From: Pseudomonadota bacterium
GTDB taxonomy: Bacteria; Pseudomonadota; Gammaproteobacteria; Pseudomonadales; Pseudomonadaceae
Length of the DNA: 38,964 nt
Assembly (NCBI GenBank): GCA_023388335.1
Contig: JAEWGL010000220.1
Location: 1 to 38,964, forward strand
Reading direction: 5' to 3'
Shown here: piece after piece, positions 14,139-22,375 of the stretch
Numbering within the stretch: the first letter of the stretch is position 1
How the letters are laid out: every line of letters starts with the position of its first letter
The notes under the pieces: generated by a model
The model's input: only the letters and a program-made list of their open reading frames with translations
Told to the model about the DNA's origin: nothing
Database searches by the model: none
Program-made: the position numbers and the translations under genes

Positions 14139-16247
14139 CTACGTACGCATCCGGGTGATACGGATCACTCCGCTCAGGGTACGCAGCTTCTTGATCACAC
14201 GGGCCAGGTGCACGCGGTCGTGTACGCTGACCACCAACTGGACCACGCTGATTCGACCATCGCGTTCGTCCATGCTGATTTTCTCGATGTTGCCGTCGGC
14301 GGCATTGACGCTGCTCGCCAGCAGGGCGATCAGCCCACGCTGGTGCTCGAGCTCGACGCGCAGCTCGACATTGAACTCGCCGGTCACGTCCTTGGCCCAG
14401 GAAAGCTGCAGGCACTTTTCCGGGTTATGGCGGATTTCGCTGATGTTGCGGCAGTTTTCAAGGTGCACGACCATGCCCTTGCCGGCGGACAAGTGACCCA
14501 CGATCGGGTCGCCTGGGATCGGCGTGCAGCACTTGGCGTAGCTGAGCACCAGGCCCTCGGTGCCGCGGATGGCCAGCGGGCCTTCGGGGCTTGGCAACTG
14601 CTCGCCCTCGGCGGACAGCAAGCGACGGGCGACCACGTAGGCCATGCGGTTGCCCAGGCCGATGTCCTCGAGCAAGTCTTCGGTCAGCTCCAGGCGGTAT
14701 TCGTCGAGAATGGCCTGCACGCGCTCCTGCGGTATCTTGTCCAGGTTGCTGTCGAATCCGGTGAGTACCTTGTTCAGCAGGCGTTCGCCCAGGCTGATGG
14801 ATTCGGAGCGGCGCTGCTGCTTGAGGGCGTGGCGAATGTGCGTGCGCGCCTTGCCAGTGACCACGAAATTGAGCCAGGCCGGGTTGGGACGTGCCCCTGG
14901 CGCGCTGACGATCTCGACGGTCGAACCGCTCTGCAGCGGCTCGGACAGCGGTGCGAGGCGCCGGTTGATACGGCAGGCAATGCAGCTGTTGCCGACGTCG
15001 GTGTGCACCGCGTAGGCAAAATCGACGGCCGTGGAGCCTTTGGGCAGTTCCATGATCCGCCCCTTGGGCGTGAACACGTAGACCTCGTCCGGGAACAGGT
15101 CGATCTTCACGCTCTCGATGAACTCGAGCGAGTTGCCCGCGCGCTGCTGCATCTCAAGCACACCCTTGACCCACTGGCGTGCGCGGGCGTGGCTGCCCTT
15201 GGGCTGATCGTCGTCGCTGGATTTGTACAACCAGTGCGCGGCGATGCCGTTGTTGGCCATCTCTTCCATTTCACGGGTGCGGATCTGGATCTCGATGGGC
15301 ACGCCATGCATGCCGAACAGCGTGGTGTGCAGCGACTGGTAGCCGTTGGCCTTGGGAATCGCGATGTAATCCTTGAAGCGCCCGGGCAGCGGCTTGTAGA
15401 GGTTGTGCACGGCGCCGAGCACCCGGTAGCAGGTATCGACCTTGTCGACGATGATGCGGAAGGCGTAGACGTCCATGATCTCGTTGAAGGCGCGGCGCTT
15501 GCCGCGCATCTTCTTGTAGATGCCATAGAGGTGCTTCTGCCGGCCACTGACCTCGCCCTGGATGCCGTCAACGGCCAGGCAATGCTCCAGGGACTGCTCG
15601 ATCTTGTTGACCAGCTCCTTGCGGTTGCCGCGGGCGCGCTTGACCGCCTGGTAGATGCGTGCCGAACGCATCGGGTGCATGGCCTTGAAGCCCAGGTCCT
15701 CGAATTCGACGCGCACGTTGTGCATCCCCAGGCGGTTGGCGATGGGGGCGTAGATCTCGAGGGTTTCCTTGGCGATACGCCGGCGCTTCTCGCCCGACAG
15801 CACCTCGAGGGTGCGCATGTTGTGCAGGCGGTCGGCCAGCTTGACCAGGATCACGCGGATGTCGCGGGCCATGGCCATGGCCATTTTCTGGAAGTTTTCG
15901 GCCTGGGCCTCGGCCTTGGTCTCGAAGTTCATCTGGGTCAGCTTGCTGACCCCGTCGACCAGTTCGGCGACGGTCTCGCCAAATTGTGCGCTGAGCGCTT
16001 CCTTGGCGATGCCGGTGTCTTCGATCACATCGTGCAGCATGGCGGCCATCAGGCTCTGATGGTCCATGTGCATGTCGGCCAGGATGCTCGCCACCGCCAG
16101 CGGGTGGGTCACATAGGCTTCACCGCTACGGCGGCGTTGGCCGTCGTGGGCTTGTTCGGCATAGAAATAGGCTCGGCGGACCAGGTTGACCTGGTCGTTG
16201 CCGAGGTAGGTCGACAGACGATCGGCGAGGGCGTCTATGCTCGGCAC
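14139..16247 (-). CDS. spoT: SpoT bifunctional (p)ppGpp synthetase/hydrolase
   Basis: Makes and degrades the stringent-response alarmone. With the GTG at 16245-16247, which has AGGAGG seven bases upstream, it is 702 residues, the family length; a longer open frame exists but lacks a comparable site. Domains: HD hydrolase (HD at 72-73, EDT at 76-78), synthetase with RFKDYIAIPKANGYQSLHT, TGS domain (about 385-450, VYVFTPKGRIMELPKGST), and C-terminal ACT domain (about 625-702). The synthetase motif is RxKD, as in bifunctional SpoT, rather than the ExDD of RelA. It follows rpoZ. Confidence 0.97.
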   Translation of the reverse strand: MPSIDALADRLSTYLGNDQVNLVRRAYFYAEQAHDGQRRRSGEAYVTHPLAVASILADMHMDHQSLMAAMLHDVIEDTGIAKEALSAQFGETVAELVDGVSKLTQMNFETKAEAQAENFQKMAMAMARDIRVILVKLADRLHNMRTLEVLSGEKRRRIAKETLEIYAPIANRLGMHNVRVEFEDLGFKAMHPMRSARIYQAVKRARGNRKELVNKIEQSLEHCLAVDGIQGEVSGRQKHLYGIYKKMRGKRRAFNEIMDVYAFRIIVDKVDTCYRVLGAVHNLYKPLPGRFKDYIAIPKANGYQSLHTTLFGMHGVPIEIQIRTREMEEMANNGIAAHWLYKSSDDDQPKGSHARARQWVKGVLEMQQRAGNSLEFIESVKIDLFPDEVYVFTPKGRIMELPKGSTAVDFAYAVHTDVGNSCIACRINRRLAPLSEPLQSGSTVEIVSAPGARPNPAWLNFVVTGKARTHIRHALKQQRRSESISLGERLLNKVLTGFDSNLDKIPQERVQAILDEYRLELTEDLLEDIGLGNRMAYVVARRLLSAEGEQLPSPEGPLAIRGTEGLVLSYAKCCTPIPGDPIVGHLSAGKGMVVHLENCRNISEIRHNPEKCLQLSWAKDVTGEFNVELRVELEHQRGLIALLASSVNAADGNIEKISMDERDGRISVVQLVVSVHDRVHLARVIKKLRTLSGVIRITRMRT

Positions 16248-16307
16248 AGGATGGCCTCCTGACGAGGAACGGGGACCTGCGCCATACAACGTCGACCAGG
16301 CATGGAC

Positions 16308-16571
16308 TTAGACGGCCTCGTTAGCCTCGTCCTCGAACGCGGCGAAGACCGGATCCTCGGTGACGATCTCTTCGGCGGCGATGAACTCGGGGGTGACGAT
16401 CCCTTCGGCGATTTCACGCAGGGCGACGACGGTCGGCTTGTCGTTTTCCCACGCCACGCGCGGCTCTTTGCCGCCGGTGGCCAGCTGACGGGCACGCTTG
16501 GTAGAGAGCATGACCAGCTCAAAACGGTTATCCACGTGTTCTAGGCAATCTTCAACGGTTACGCGGGCCAT
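16308..16571 (-). CDS. rpoZ: RNA polymerase omega subunit
   Basis: 87-residue omega subunit that helps assemble RNA polymerase and forms part of one ppGpp site. Typical sequence: MARVTVEDCLEHVDNRFELV, then STKRARQLATGG and PTVVALREIAEG. The acidic C-terminal tail ends EDEANEAV. The ATG at 16569-16571 follows GAGGAAC. It precedes spoT by 60 bases on the same strand. In many gammaproteobacteria gmk lies directly upstream; here a four-gene polyamine cassette separates them. Confidence 0.97.
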   Translation of the reverse strand: MARVTVEDCLEHVDNRFELVMLSTKRARQLATGGKEPRVAWENDKPTVVALREIAEGIVTPEFIAAEEIVTEDPVFAAFEDEANEAV

Positions 16572-16757
16572 GGTGTTCCTCGTAGCAAATGCGGTATACG
16601 CGTCGTCCAGAATGGGCGGGCGGACTCGATAGTTTAAAAAATCACCAGCCATTAGGGAAGCGCTGATTTCGGTCCGCCGTCGCCGACAGGCTGCGATACC
16701 AGAAGCATGACGCTGACAATACCGGCTCGCAGGCCCGCAGCACAACCACTGATCGCG

Positions 16758-17633
16758 CTAGCGCAGCATCGCGTCACGCAGGCGTGGAGTCAGCTCTTCG
16801 AAAAGCGTCTGCACCGAGCGCAGCGCGCGACAGTCCGGGCGAGTCAGCAGCCAGAGCTGGGTGTCGCAGCCGGGCAGGGCGTCGCTCAGTGCCTCGACAC
16901 CCGGCAGCCCATTGACCATGTAGTCCGCCAGGGCCGCCACGCCCATGCCGCTGCTGACCAGTTGGGCGATGGTGGACATCCCGCTGCAGTGGTAGCGCGG
17001 GATCAGCCCAGGGAATTGCTGGTTGCGCCAGATCACCGTGGGATGGTCCTGCATGGCATCGTCCGGACCGATCCAGGGCACGCTGGCCGGTGACTCGGCG
17101 AGGCGTTGGCGAAATTCGGGTCGACCGCAGATCACGTAGGAGGTCGACCCCAGGCAGCGGCCCACCAGGTGTTCGGGCGGCGTGTTGGTCAGGCGCAGGG
17201 CAATGTCGGCATCGCGCCTGCTCAGGTTGGCGAAGGTGTTGGACGTGCCCATCTCCAGCGACAGCGCCGGGTAGTTGGGCATGAAGCTGGCCAGCGCCGG
17301 CAGCAGCAAGCTGTGCAGCACGGCCTCGGTGCAGGTCACCCGAACCGTGCCACTGACCACCTGCTCGCCGCAGGTCATGGCGATGCGCGCGGCCTCCAGG
17401 GCCTGCTCGGCGCGTTCGGCCTGCTCGGCCAGGGCCTGCGCGGTGTCGGTGGGCAGGTAACCCTTGCGGCTTTTGACGAACAGCGCCGTCCCCAGCGCTG
17501 ATTCCAGTCGCCGGATGGAGCGAAACACCGTGGATACGTCGACCTTGAGCAGCTCGGCGGCCTTGGCCAGGGAGCGACCGCGTTCCAGGGCGAGGACCAG
17601 GGAGAGGTCGGCATGGGTGATCTGATATTGCAT
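16758..17633 (-). CDS. LysR-family transcriptional regulator, divergent from the polyamine genes
   Basis: 291-residue regulator. N-terminal winged helix-turn-helix (about 5-65): DLSLVLALERGRSLAKAAELLKVD with STVFRSIRRLESALGTALFVKSRKG. The C-terminal substrate-binding domain (about 90-290) includes GTVRVTCTEAVL and DADIALRLTN. I place the start at the ATG 17631-17633 (MQYQITHADL), which begins just ahead of the DNA-binding domain; the open frame runs much further upstream without family features. It is transcribed away from the ligase gene across a 241-base gap, the classic arrangement for a LysR regulator of that operon. An exact inverted repeat at 17761-17780 is a candidate site. The effector is unknown; polyamine is the inference. 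Confidence 0.9.
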   Translation of the reverse strand: MQYQITHADLSLVLALERGRSLAKAAELLKVDVSTVFRSIRRLESALGTALFVKSRKGYLPTDTAQALAEQAERAEQALEAARIAMTCGEQVVSGTVRVTCTEAVLHSLLLPALASFMPNYPALSLEMGTSNTFANLSRRDADIALRLTNTPPEHLVGRCLGSTSYVICGRPEFRQRLAESPASVPWIGPDDAMQDHPTVIWRNQQFPGLIPRYHCSGMSTIAQLVSSGMGVAALADYMVNGLPGVEALSDALPGCDTQLWLLTRPDCRALRSVQTLFEELTPRLRDAMLR

Positions 17634-17760
17634 GGATGCACGCTCTGCTTGCCCAAATGCCAATGTCTGTTGCGTTGGGGCCATTTTATAGTGAAACGGC
17701 AGCCGGTAATCAATCCATCGGTTGCCACCGTTTCGTGTGGGTGCCCAAGGCCCCCAGAAA

Positions 17761-17780
17761 CATTCCCCACGATGGGAATG
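17761..17780. promoter_or_regulatory. Perfect 7-bp inverted repeat, candidate operator
   Basis: CATTCCC (17761-17767), six bases, GGGAATG (17774-17780), in the divergent gap between the LysR gene and the ligase gene. The span is close to a LysR-type box, but its T-to-A spacing is 12, not the standard T-N11-A. Short repeats of this size also arise by chance. Confidence 0.4.
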
Positions 17781-17783
17781 AAA

Positions 17784-17791
17784 AAGAACAA
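17784..17791 (+). promoter_or_regulatory. Candidate Hfq/Crc CA motif
   Basis: AAGAACAA matches the catabolite-activity consensus AAnAAnAA exactly. It is 83 bases before the ligase start, further away than the usual CA motif near the ribosome site. Crc itself is encoded at 24254-25033. Confidence 0.3.
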
Positions 17792-17874
17792 CAGCATCAA
17801 CCATCGCCGCCCGCGAGGCGCAAGCCTTATCCCTCCACATCGCCGCTCCATTGAAAAGCAAAGGATGTACAGCC

Positions 17875-19257
17875 ATGTCGTCGGTCTCCCCGTGCGCCAG
17901 CTCTTCCAGCGAGATGAACGCGTTCCTGAAGGCAAATCCACAAACGCAATTCGTCGACCTGTTGATTTCCGACATGAACGGGGTGGTGCGGGGCAAGCGG
18001 ATAGAGCGCGCCAGCCTGCACAAGGTCTACGAGAGGGGCATTAACCTGCCGGCTTCCCTGTTCGCCCTGGACATCAATGGGTCCACCGTCGAGAGCACGG
18101 GCCTTGGCCTGGACATTGGCGATGCCGACCGGATCTGCTATCCCATTCCCGGCACCCTGTCCTTCGAGCCCTGGCAGAAGCGGCCGACCGGGCAGCTGCT
18201 GATGACCATGCACGAACTCGATGGCCGGCCATTCTTCGCCGATCCGCGCGAAGTACTGCGCCAAGTGGTGAGCAGGTTCGACGACATGGGCTTGCAGATC
18301 TGCGCCGCCTTCGAGCTGGAGTTCTACCTGATCGACCAGGACAACCTCAATGGACGCCCGCAGCCACCGCGCTCGCCGATCTCCGGCAAGCGCCCGCACT
18401 CGACCCAGGTCTATCTGATCGACGACCTGGATGAGTACGCCGAGTGCCTGCAGGACATGCTCGAAGCCGCCAAGGAACAGGGCCTGCCGGCCGACGCCAT
18501 CGTCAAGGAAAGCGCGCCGGCGCAGTTCGAGGTCAACCTGCACCACGTCGCCGACCCGTTCAAGGCCTGTGACTATGCAATCCTGCTCAAGCGCCTGATC
18601 AAGAACATCGCCTACGACCATGAGATGGACTCCACCTTCATGGCCAAGCCCTACCCGGGCCAGGCCGGCAACGGGCTGCACGTGCACATCTCGTTGCTGG
18701 ACAAGAAGACTGGCAAGAACATCTTCACCAGTGACGATCCCTTGCAGAACGAGGCCCTGCGCCATGCGGTCGGCGGGGTGCTGGAAACCCTGCCGGCGTC
18801 GATGGCCTTGCTCTGTCCGAACATCAACTCGTACCGGCGCTTCGGTGCGCAGTTCTACGTGCCCAATGCGCCGAGCTGGGGCCTGGACAACCGCACCGTG
18901 GCCGTGCGCGTGCCGACCGGCAGCAGCGACGCGGTGCGCATCGAGCACCGCGTGGCCGGCGCCGATGCCAACCCGTACCTGATGATGGCCGCGATCCTGG
19001 CCGGCATCCACCACGGCCTGACCCACCAGGTCGAGCCCGGCGCCCCGATCGAGGGCAACTCCTACGAACAGCGGGAGCAGAGCCTGCCGAACAACCTGCG
19101 CGATGCCCTGCGCGAGCTGGACGACAGCGAGATCCTCAACAAGTACATCGATCCCAAGTACATCGACATTTTTGTCGCGTGCAAGGAAAGCGAACTGGCG
19201 GAGTTCGAAGTCTCGATCTCCGACCTTGAGTACAACTGGTACCTGCACACGGTGTAA
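17875..19257 (+). CDS. Glutamine-synthetase-family gamma-glutamylpolyamine synthetase
   Basis: ATP-dependent ligase of the glutamine synthetase superfamily, 460 residues from the ATG at 17875 (AAAGGA ten bases upstream; a TTG at 17851 is an alternative). Glutamine synthetase catalytic features are present: metal-binding E147 and E149 in FELEF, E219 in QFEVNLHH, NGLHVHISL (266-274), RVPTGS (345-350) and the EHR block at 357-359. It is shorter than type I glutamine synthetase and lacks its adenylylation tyrosine region as far as I can tell. Next to a PuuD-type hydrolase and an amino-acid/polyamine permease, the likely reaction is glutamylation of putrescine or a similar amine (PuuA/PauA role). 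The exact amine cannot be read from sequence. Confidence 0.88.
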   Translation: MSSVSPCASSSSEMNAFLKANPQTQFVDLLISDMNGVVRGKRIERASLHKVYERGINLPASLFALDINGSTVESTGLGLDIGDADRICYPIPGTLSFEPWQKRPTGQLLMTMHELDGRPFFADPREVLRQVVSRFDDMGLQICAAFELEFYLIDQDNLNGRPQPPRSPISGKRPHSTQVYLIDDLDEYAECLQDMLEAAKEQGLPADAIVKESAPAQFEVNLHHVADPFKACDYAILLKRLIKNIAYDHEMDSTFMAKPYPGQAGNGLHVHISLLDKKTGKNIFTSDDPLQNEALRHAVGGVLETLPASMALLCPNINSYRRFGAQFYVPNAPSWGLDNRTVAVRVPTGSSDAVRIEHRVAGADANPYLMMAAILAGIHHGLTHQVEPGAPIEGNSYEQREQSLPNNLRDALRELDDSEILNKYIDPKYIDIFVACKESELAEFEVSISDLEYNWYLHTV

Positions 19258-19261
19258 GCCC

Positions 19262-20029
19262 ATGAACAAGCGTGCTAGCCGGGCCCATGGCCCCTTGATC
19301 GGTGTCAGCGCCTGCCGTCAGCAGGTGGGCAGGCACTCGTCGCACACGGTGGGCGACAAGTACGTCGAGGCCGCAGGCTTTGCCGGCATCCCGCTGGTCC
19401 TGCCCGCGCGCGACGAGCCGGTGGACACCCAGGCGTTGCTGGCCAGTCTCGACGGCATTCTTTTTACCGGCTCGCCTTCTAATGTCGAGCCGCATCATTA
19501 CAATGGCGCCCCCAGCGCGACGGGCACGCACCACGACGTGGCACGTGATCGCCTGACCCTGCCGCTGATGCGGGCTGCCATCGCCGCGGGCGTGCCGGTG
19601 TTTTGCATCTGCCGCGGTTTCCAGGAATTGAACGTGGCGCTTGGCGGCACGCTGCACCAGCGGGTCCAGGCGCTGCCTGGCTACCTGGATCATCGCGAGC
19701 CGCACGAAGCGCCTGTTCAAGCGCAATACAGCCTTCGGCATCCGGTCAGCATCGAGGCTGGCGGAATGTTCGAGCGTATGGGCCTGGCGGCGCGGTTCGA
19801 GGTCAACTCGCTGCACAGCCAGGGCATCGACCGCTTGGCCCCTGGCCTGCGTGTCGAGGCAAGGGCCCCGGATGGCCTGATCGAAGCGGTGTCCATGGAT
19901 GACGCGCCGGGCTTCGTGCTTGGCGTGCAATGGCACCCGGAATGGCGTTTCGCCGAAAACCCGGTTTCGCTGCGTCTGTTTCAGGCGTTTCGTGAGGCAT
20001 GCAGTGCCCACGCGGCGGGGGAGGGCTAA
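19262..20029 (+). CDS. Class I glutamine amidotransferase-like gamma-glutamyl-amine hydrolase (PuuD type)
   Basis: Peptidase C26-type hydrolase, 255 residues, starting four bases after the ligase stop. Catalytic triad visible: nucleophile C117 (CICRGFQELN; the first cysteine of this pair, C115, is not the nucleophile), H225 and E227 (QWHPEW). GGTLHQ after the nucleophile elbow matches PuuD-like enzymes, which release GABA or a related acid from gamma-glutamyl conjugates. An overlapping frame extends back into the ligase, but MNKRASRAHGPLIGVSA is the normal N-terminus. It is coupled to the ligase, so the pair adds and later removes glutamate in one pathway. The oxidase and dehydrogenase steps are not in this cassette. 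Confidence 0.9.
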   Translation: MNKRASRAHGPLIGVSACRQQVGRHSSHTVGDKYVEAAGFAGIPLVLPARDEPVDTQALLASLDGILFTGSPSNVEPHHYNGAPSATGTHHDVARDRLTLPLMRAAIAAGVPVFCICRGFQELNVALGGTLHQRVQALPGYLDHREPHEAPVQAQYSLRHPVSIEAGGMFERMGLAARFEVNSLHSQGIDRLAPGLRVEARAPDGLIEAVSMDDAPGFVLGVQWHPEWRFAENPVSLRLFQAFREACSAHAAGEG

Positions 20030-20101
20030 CGCCAGGAAGCACCCTGACGTCGCCCCAAGGTCTGGGAAGACTCAACCCATGCAGCAAGCTTTCAATGAGT
20101 G

Positions 20102-20127
20102 AAAGCGCCTCTCTTGGGAGGCCCTTT
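20102..20127 (+). repeat. Hairpin in the permease leader
   Basis: GCCTC (20107-20111), six-base loop TCTTGG, GAGGC (20118-20122), extended outside one C:C mismatch by AAAG (20102-20105) with CTTT (20124-20127). There is no long T-run, so it is not a standard terminator; it could be an attenuator. The inner 16 bases are identical to 33343-33358 in the rpmG terminator. Confidence 0.55.
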
Positions 20128-20131
20128 GGAA

Positions 20132-20139
20132 AACAATAC
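20132..20139 (+). promoter_or_regulatory. Near-match to an Hfq/Crc CA motif ahead of the permease
   Basis: AACAATAC fits AAnAAnAA at all but the last base and lies 21 bases before the permease ATG, the usual position for Crc-Hfq control. Confidence 0.25.
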
Positions 20140-20160
20140 CAATATCGATGGCTAATACTC

Positions 20161-21708
20161 ATGAGCGAATACACTGAAGCCGGCCGCCCTCCCACTGCGG
20201 CAGGGCAGGCCGGCAGCACTGCCACGGCATCCAGCAAAGGCCTGGCCAAGGGCCGTTTGGGCCTGCTGGCCAGCGTGGTGCTGGGCATTTCCACCATCGC
20301 CCCGGTCTACACCCTGACCGGCGCCCTCGGCCCCACCGTGCGGGAGGTCGGCGCTCACTTGCCGGCGGTCTTCATCGTCGGCTTCCTGCCGATGCTGCTG
20401 GTAGCCCTAGGCTACCGCGAACTCAACGCGGCGGAGCCTGACAGCGGCACCTCCTTCACCTGGTCGGCGCGCGCCTTCGGGCCGATGATCGGCTGGATCG
20501 GCGGCTGGGGCCTGGTGACCGCCACGACCATTGTCCTTTCCAACCTGGCCGGCGTCGCGGTCGACTTCTTCTACCTCTTTCTCGGACAGATCAGCGGCAG
20601 CCACGAGGTGGCTGCGCTGAGCGACAACCTGTTGGTCAACATCAGCACGTGTTGCGTATTCATCGCCCTGGCCGTGTGGATCTGCTGCCGGGGCATGGGC
20701 ACCACCATGACGGTGCAGTACGGCCTGGTGGCGCTGCAGCTGGTGGTGCTGATCGGCTTTGCCATGGCTGCCTTCGGCGAATCGACGGCACCGCCGCCGC
20801 TGCAGTTCGACCTGGATTGGTTCAACCCCTTCGGCGTCGAGTCGTTCTCGGCCTTCACCGCGGGGCTGTCGCTGTCGATCTTCATCTTCTGGGGCTGGGA
20901 CGTGTGCCTGACCGTCAGCGAGGAGTCGATCGGCAGTGACGAGGTGCCCGGCAAGGCTGCCACCATGACCGTGCTGCTGATCCTCGGCCTGTACCTGCTC
21001 ACCGGCATTGCCACCCTGCAGTTCGCTGGTATCAGCGATGTCGGCCTGGGCCTGGGTAATCCGCGCATCCAGGAGAACGTCTTCGCTCACCTGGCTGGCC
21101 CGGTCATGGGGCCGCTGGCGATCCTGATGTCGATCGCGGTGCTGGCCAGCACCGCAGCCTCGCTGCAGTCGACCTTCGTGTCGCCGGCGCGCACGCTGCT
21201 CGCCATGGGATACTACGGCGCCGTGCCACAGCGTTTCGCGCGCATCTGCCCACGTTCGCAGACGCCACGCTACGCCACCATTTGCGCCGGTATCGCCGCA
21301 GGGCTGTTCTACGTGACCATGCGCACCCTGAGCGAAAACGTGCTGGCTGACACCATCACCGCGCTGGGCATGATGATCTGCTTCTACTACTCGCTGACCG
21401 CGTTTGCCTGTGTGTGGTACTTCCGCCACAGCCTGCTCGACAGCCTGCGGCACTTCCTGATGCGGGGCGTGTGCCCGCTGGTGGGTGGCGTGATCCTCTC
21501 GGTGATCTTCCTGCAGACGGCCATCGACAGCGCTTCGCCGGACTTCGGCAGCGGCTCGCATGTCGGCGGGCTGGGCCTGGTGTTCGTGATCGCGCTGATC
21601 ATCTCGCTGCTGGGGATCGTGCTGATGGTGCTGTCGCGCTGGAGGGCGCCGGCGTATTTCCTCGGCGCTACCCTGCAGCAGCATGCGACGTTGCCGGTGC
21701 AGCAGTAG
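20161..21708 (+). CDS. APC-family amino acid/polyamine permease
   Basis: 515-residue inner-membrane permease of the APC superfamily. The first helix region GLLASVVLGISTIAPVYTLTG and the segment GYRELNAAEPDSGTSFTWSARAFG carry the APC signature. The rest is mostly hydrophobic helices, fitting about 12 spans. An ATG at 20095 would add 22 residues, but the ATG at 20161 gives a normal N-terminus; both have weak ribosome sites. It lies 131 bases after the hydrolase and is probably in the same operon. Its substrate is inferred from context as the amine handled by the ligase, though amino acid uptake is equally possible by family. Confidence 0.88.
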   Translation: MSEYTEAGRPPTAAGQAGSTATASSKGLAKGRLGLLASVVLGISTIAPVYTLTGALGPTVREVGAHLPAVFIVGFLPMLLVALGYRELNAAEPDSGTSFTWSARAFGPMIGWIGGWGLVTATTIVLSNLAGVAVDFFYLFLGQISGSHEVAALSDNLLVNISTCCVFIALAVWICCRGMGTTMTVQYGLVALQLVVLIGFAMAAFGESTAPPPLQFDLDWFNPFGVESFSAFTAGLSLSIFIFWGWDVCLTVSEESIGSDEVPGKAATMTVLLILGLYLLTGIATLQFAGISDVGLGLGNPRIQENVFAHLAGPVMGPLAILMSIAVLASTAASLQSTFVSPARTLLAMGYYGAVPQRFARICPRSQTPRYATICAGIAAGLFYVTMRTLSENVLADTITALGMMICFYYSLTAFACVWYFRHSLLDSLRHFLMRGVCPLVGGVILSVIFLQTAIDSASPDFGSGSHVGGLGLVFVIALIISLLGIVLMVLSRWRAPAYFLGATLQQHATLPVQQ

Positions 21709-21741
21709 AAAGAAAGCGGGGCCGCGATGCGGCCCCGGCGA
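21709..21741 (-). terminator. Strong terminator between the convergent permease and gmk
   Basis: GGGGCCGC (21718-21725) pairs with GCGGCCCC (21729-21736) around a three-base loop. On the minus strand it is followed by GCTTTCTTTCT, so it ends gmk transcription; it lies between the two stop codons and may block read-through in both directions. Confidence 0.8.
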
Positions 21742-22362
21742 TCAGGCCAGCAGCTGCTTGAGCAGCGTTTCATGCCGCTGCTGCTGGATCTTCTGCTCCA
21801 GGCGATTGGCGCGGAAGATCGCCTTGAGGTCTTCCAGGGCGGTGGCGAACTCGTCGTTGATGATGAGGTAGTCGTACTCGTGGTAGTGCGCCATCTCGCT
21901 GACCGCTTCACGCATGCGGCCTTCGATGATCTCGTCGCTGTCCTGGCCGCGGTTGTTCAGGCGCTGGCGCAAGGCCTGCTGGCTGGGCGGCAGGATGAAG
22001 ATCGAACGGGCCTCGGGCATCAGCTCACGCACTTGCTGGGCACCCTGCCAGTCGATCTCCAGGATCAGGTCGACGCCCTGGTCGAGGGCCTGCTGCAAGG
22101 CGCTGCGCGAGGTGCCGTAGAAGTTGCCGAAGACCTCGGCGTGCTCCAGAAAGTCGTCCTGTTCGATCAGCATCTTGAACTCGACGTGCTCGACGAAGTG
22201 GTAGTTTACCCCGTGTTGCTCACCCGGACGCATGGCGCGGGTGGTGTGCGAGACCGAGACGCGGATCGCCGGGTCGGCATCGGTGAGGGCCTTGACCAGG
22301 CTGGTCTTGCCGGCGCCCGAAGGGGCCGAGACGATGTAGAGGGTACCGCTGCTGTGATTCAT
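21742..22362 (-). CDS. gmk: Guanylate kinase
   Basis: Phosphorylates GMP to GDP with ATP; 206 residues. The P-loop is SAPSGAGKTS (12-21), followed by the guanylate-binding RVSVSHTTRAMRPGE and FLEHAEVFGNFYGTS. The start is the ATG at 22360-22362; the upstream extension in the open frame has no family match. The gene lies 13 bases after yicC on the same strand, an arrangement I recall in Pseudomonas. GDP is also a (p)ppGpp precursor, so the usual link to rpoZ-spoT is functional as well as positional, though the cassette interrupts it here. Confidence 0.97.
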   Translation of the reverse strand: MNHSSGTLYIVSAPSGAGKTSLVKALTDADPAIRVSVSHTTRAMRPGEQHGVNYHFVEHVEFKMLIEQDDFLEHAEVFGNFYGTSRSALQQALDQGVDLILEIDWQGAQQVRELMPEARSIFILPPSQQALRQRLNNRGQDSDEIIEGRMREAVSEMAHYHEYDYLIINDEFATALEDLKAIFRANRLEQKIQQQRHETLLKQLLA

Positions 22363-22375
22363 GGTGGGGGTGGCC

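Noticed and set aside
14208..16262. Long plus-strand open frame opposite spoT
   Set aside because: Same reason: shadow of a certain gene, with no recognisable domain and no ribosome site.
20095..20160. Possible earlier start (ATG at 20095) for the permease
   Set aside because: It has no ribosome site and would translate the hairpin; the residues added do not look like an APC N-terminus. Kept as an alternative in the entry.
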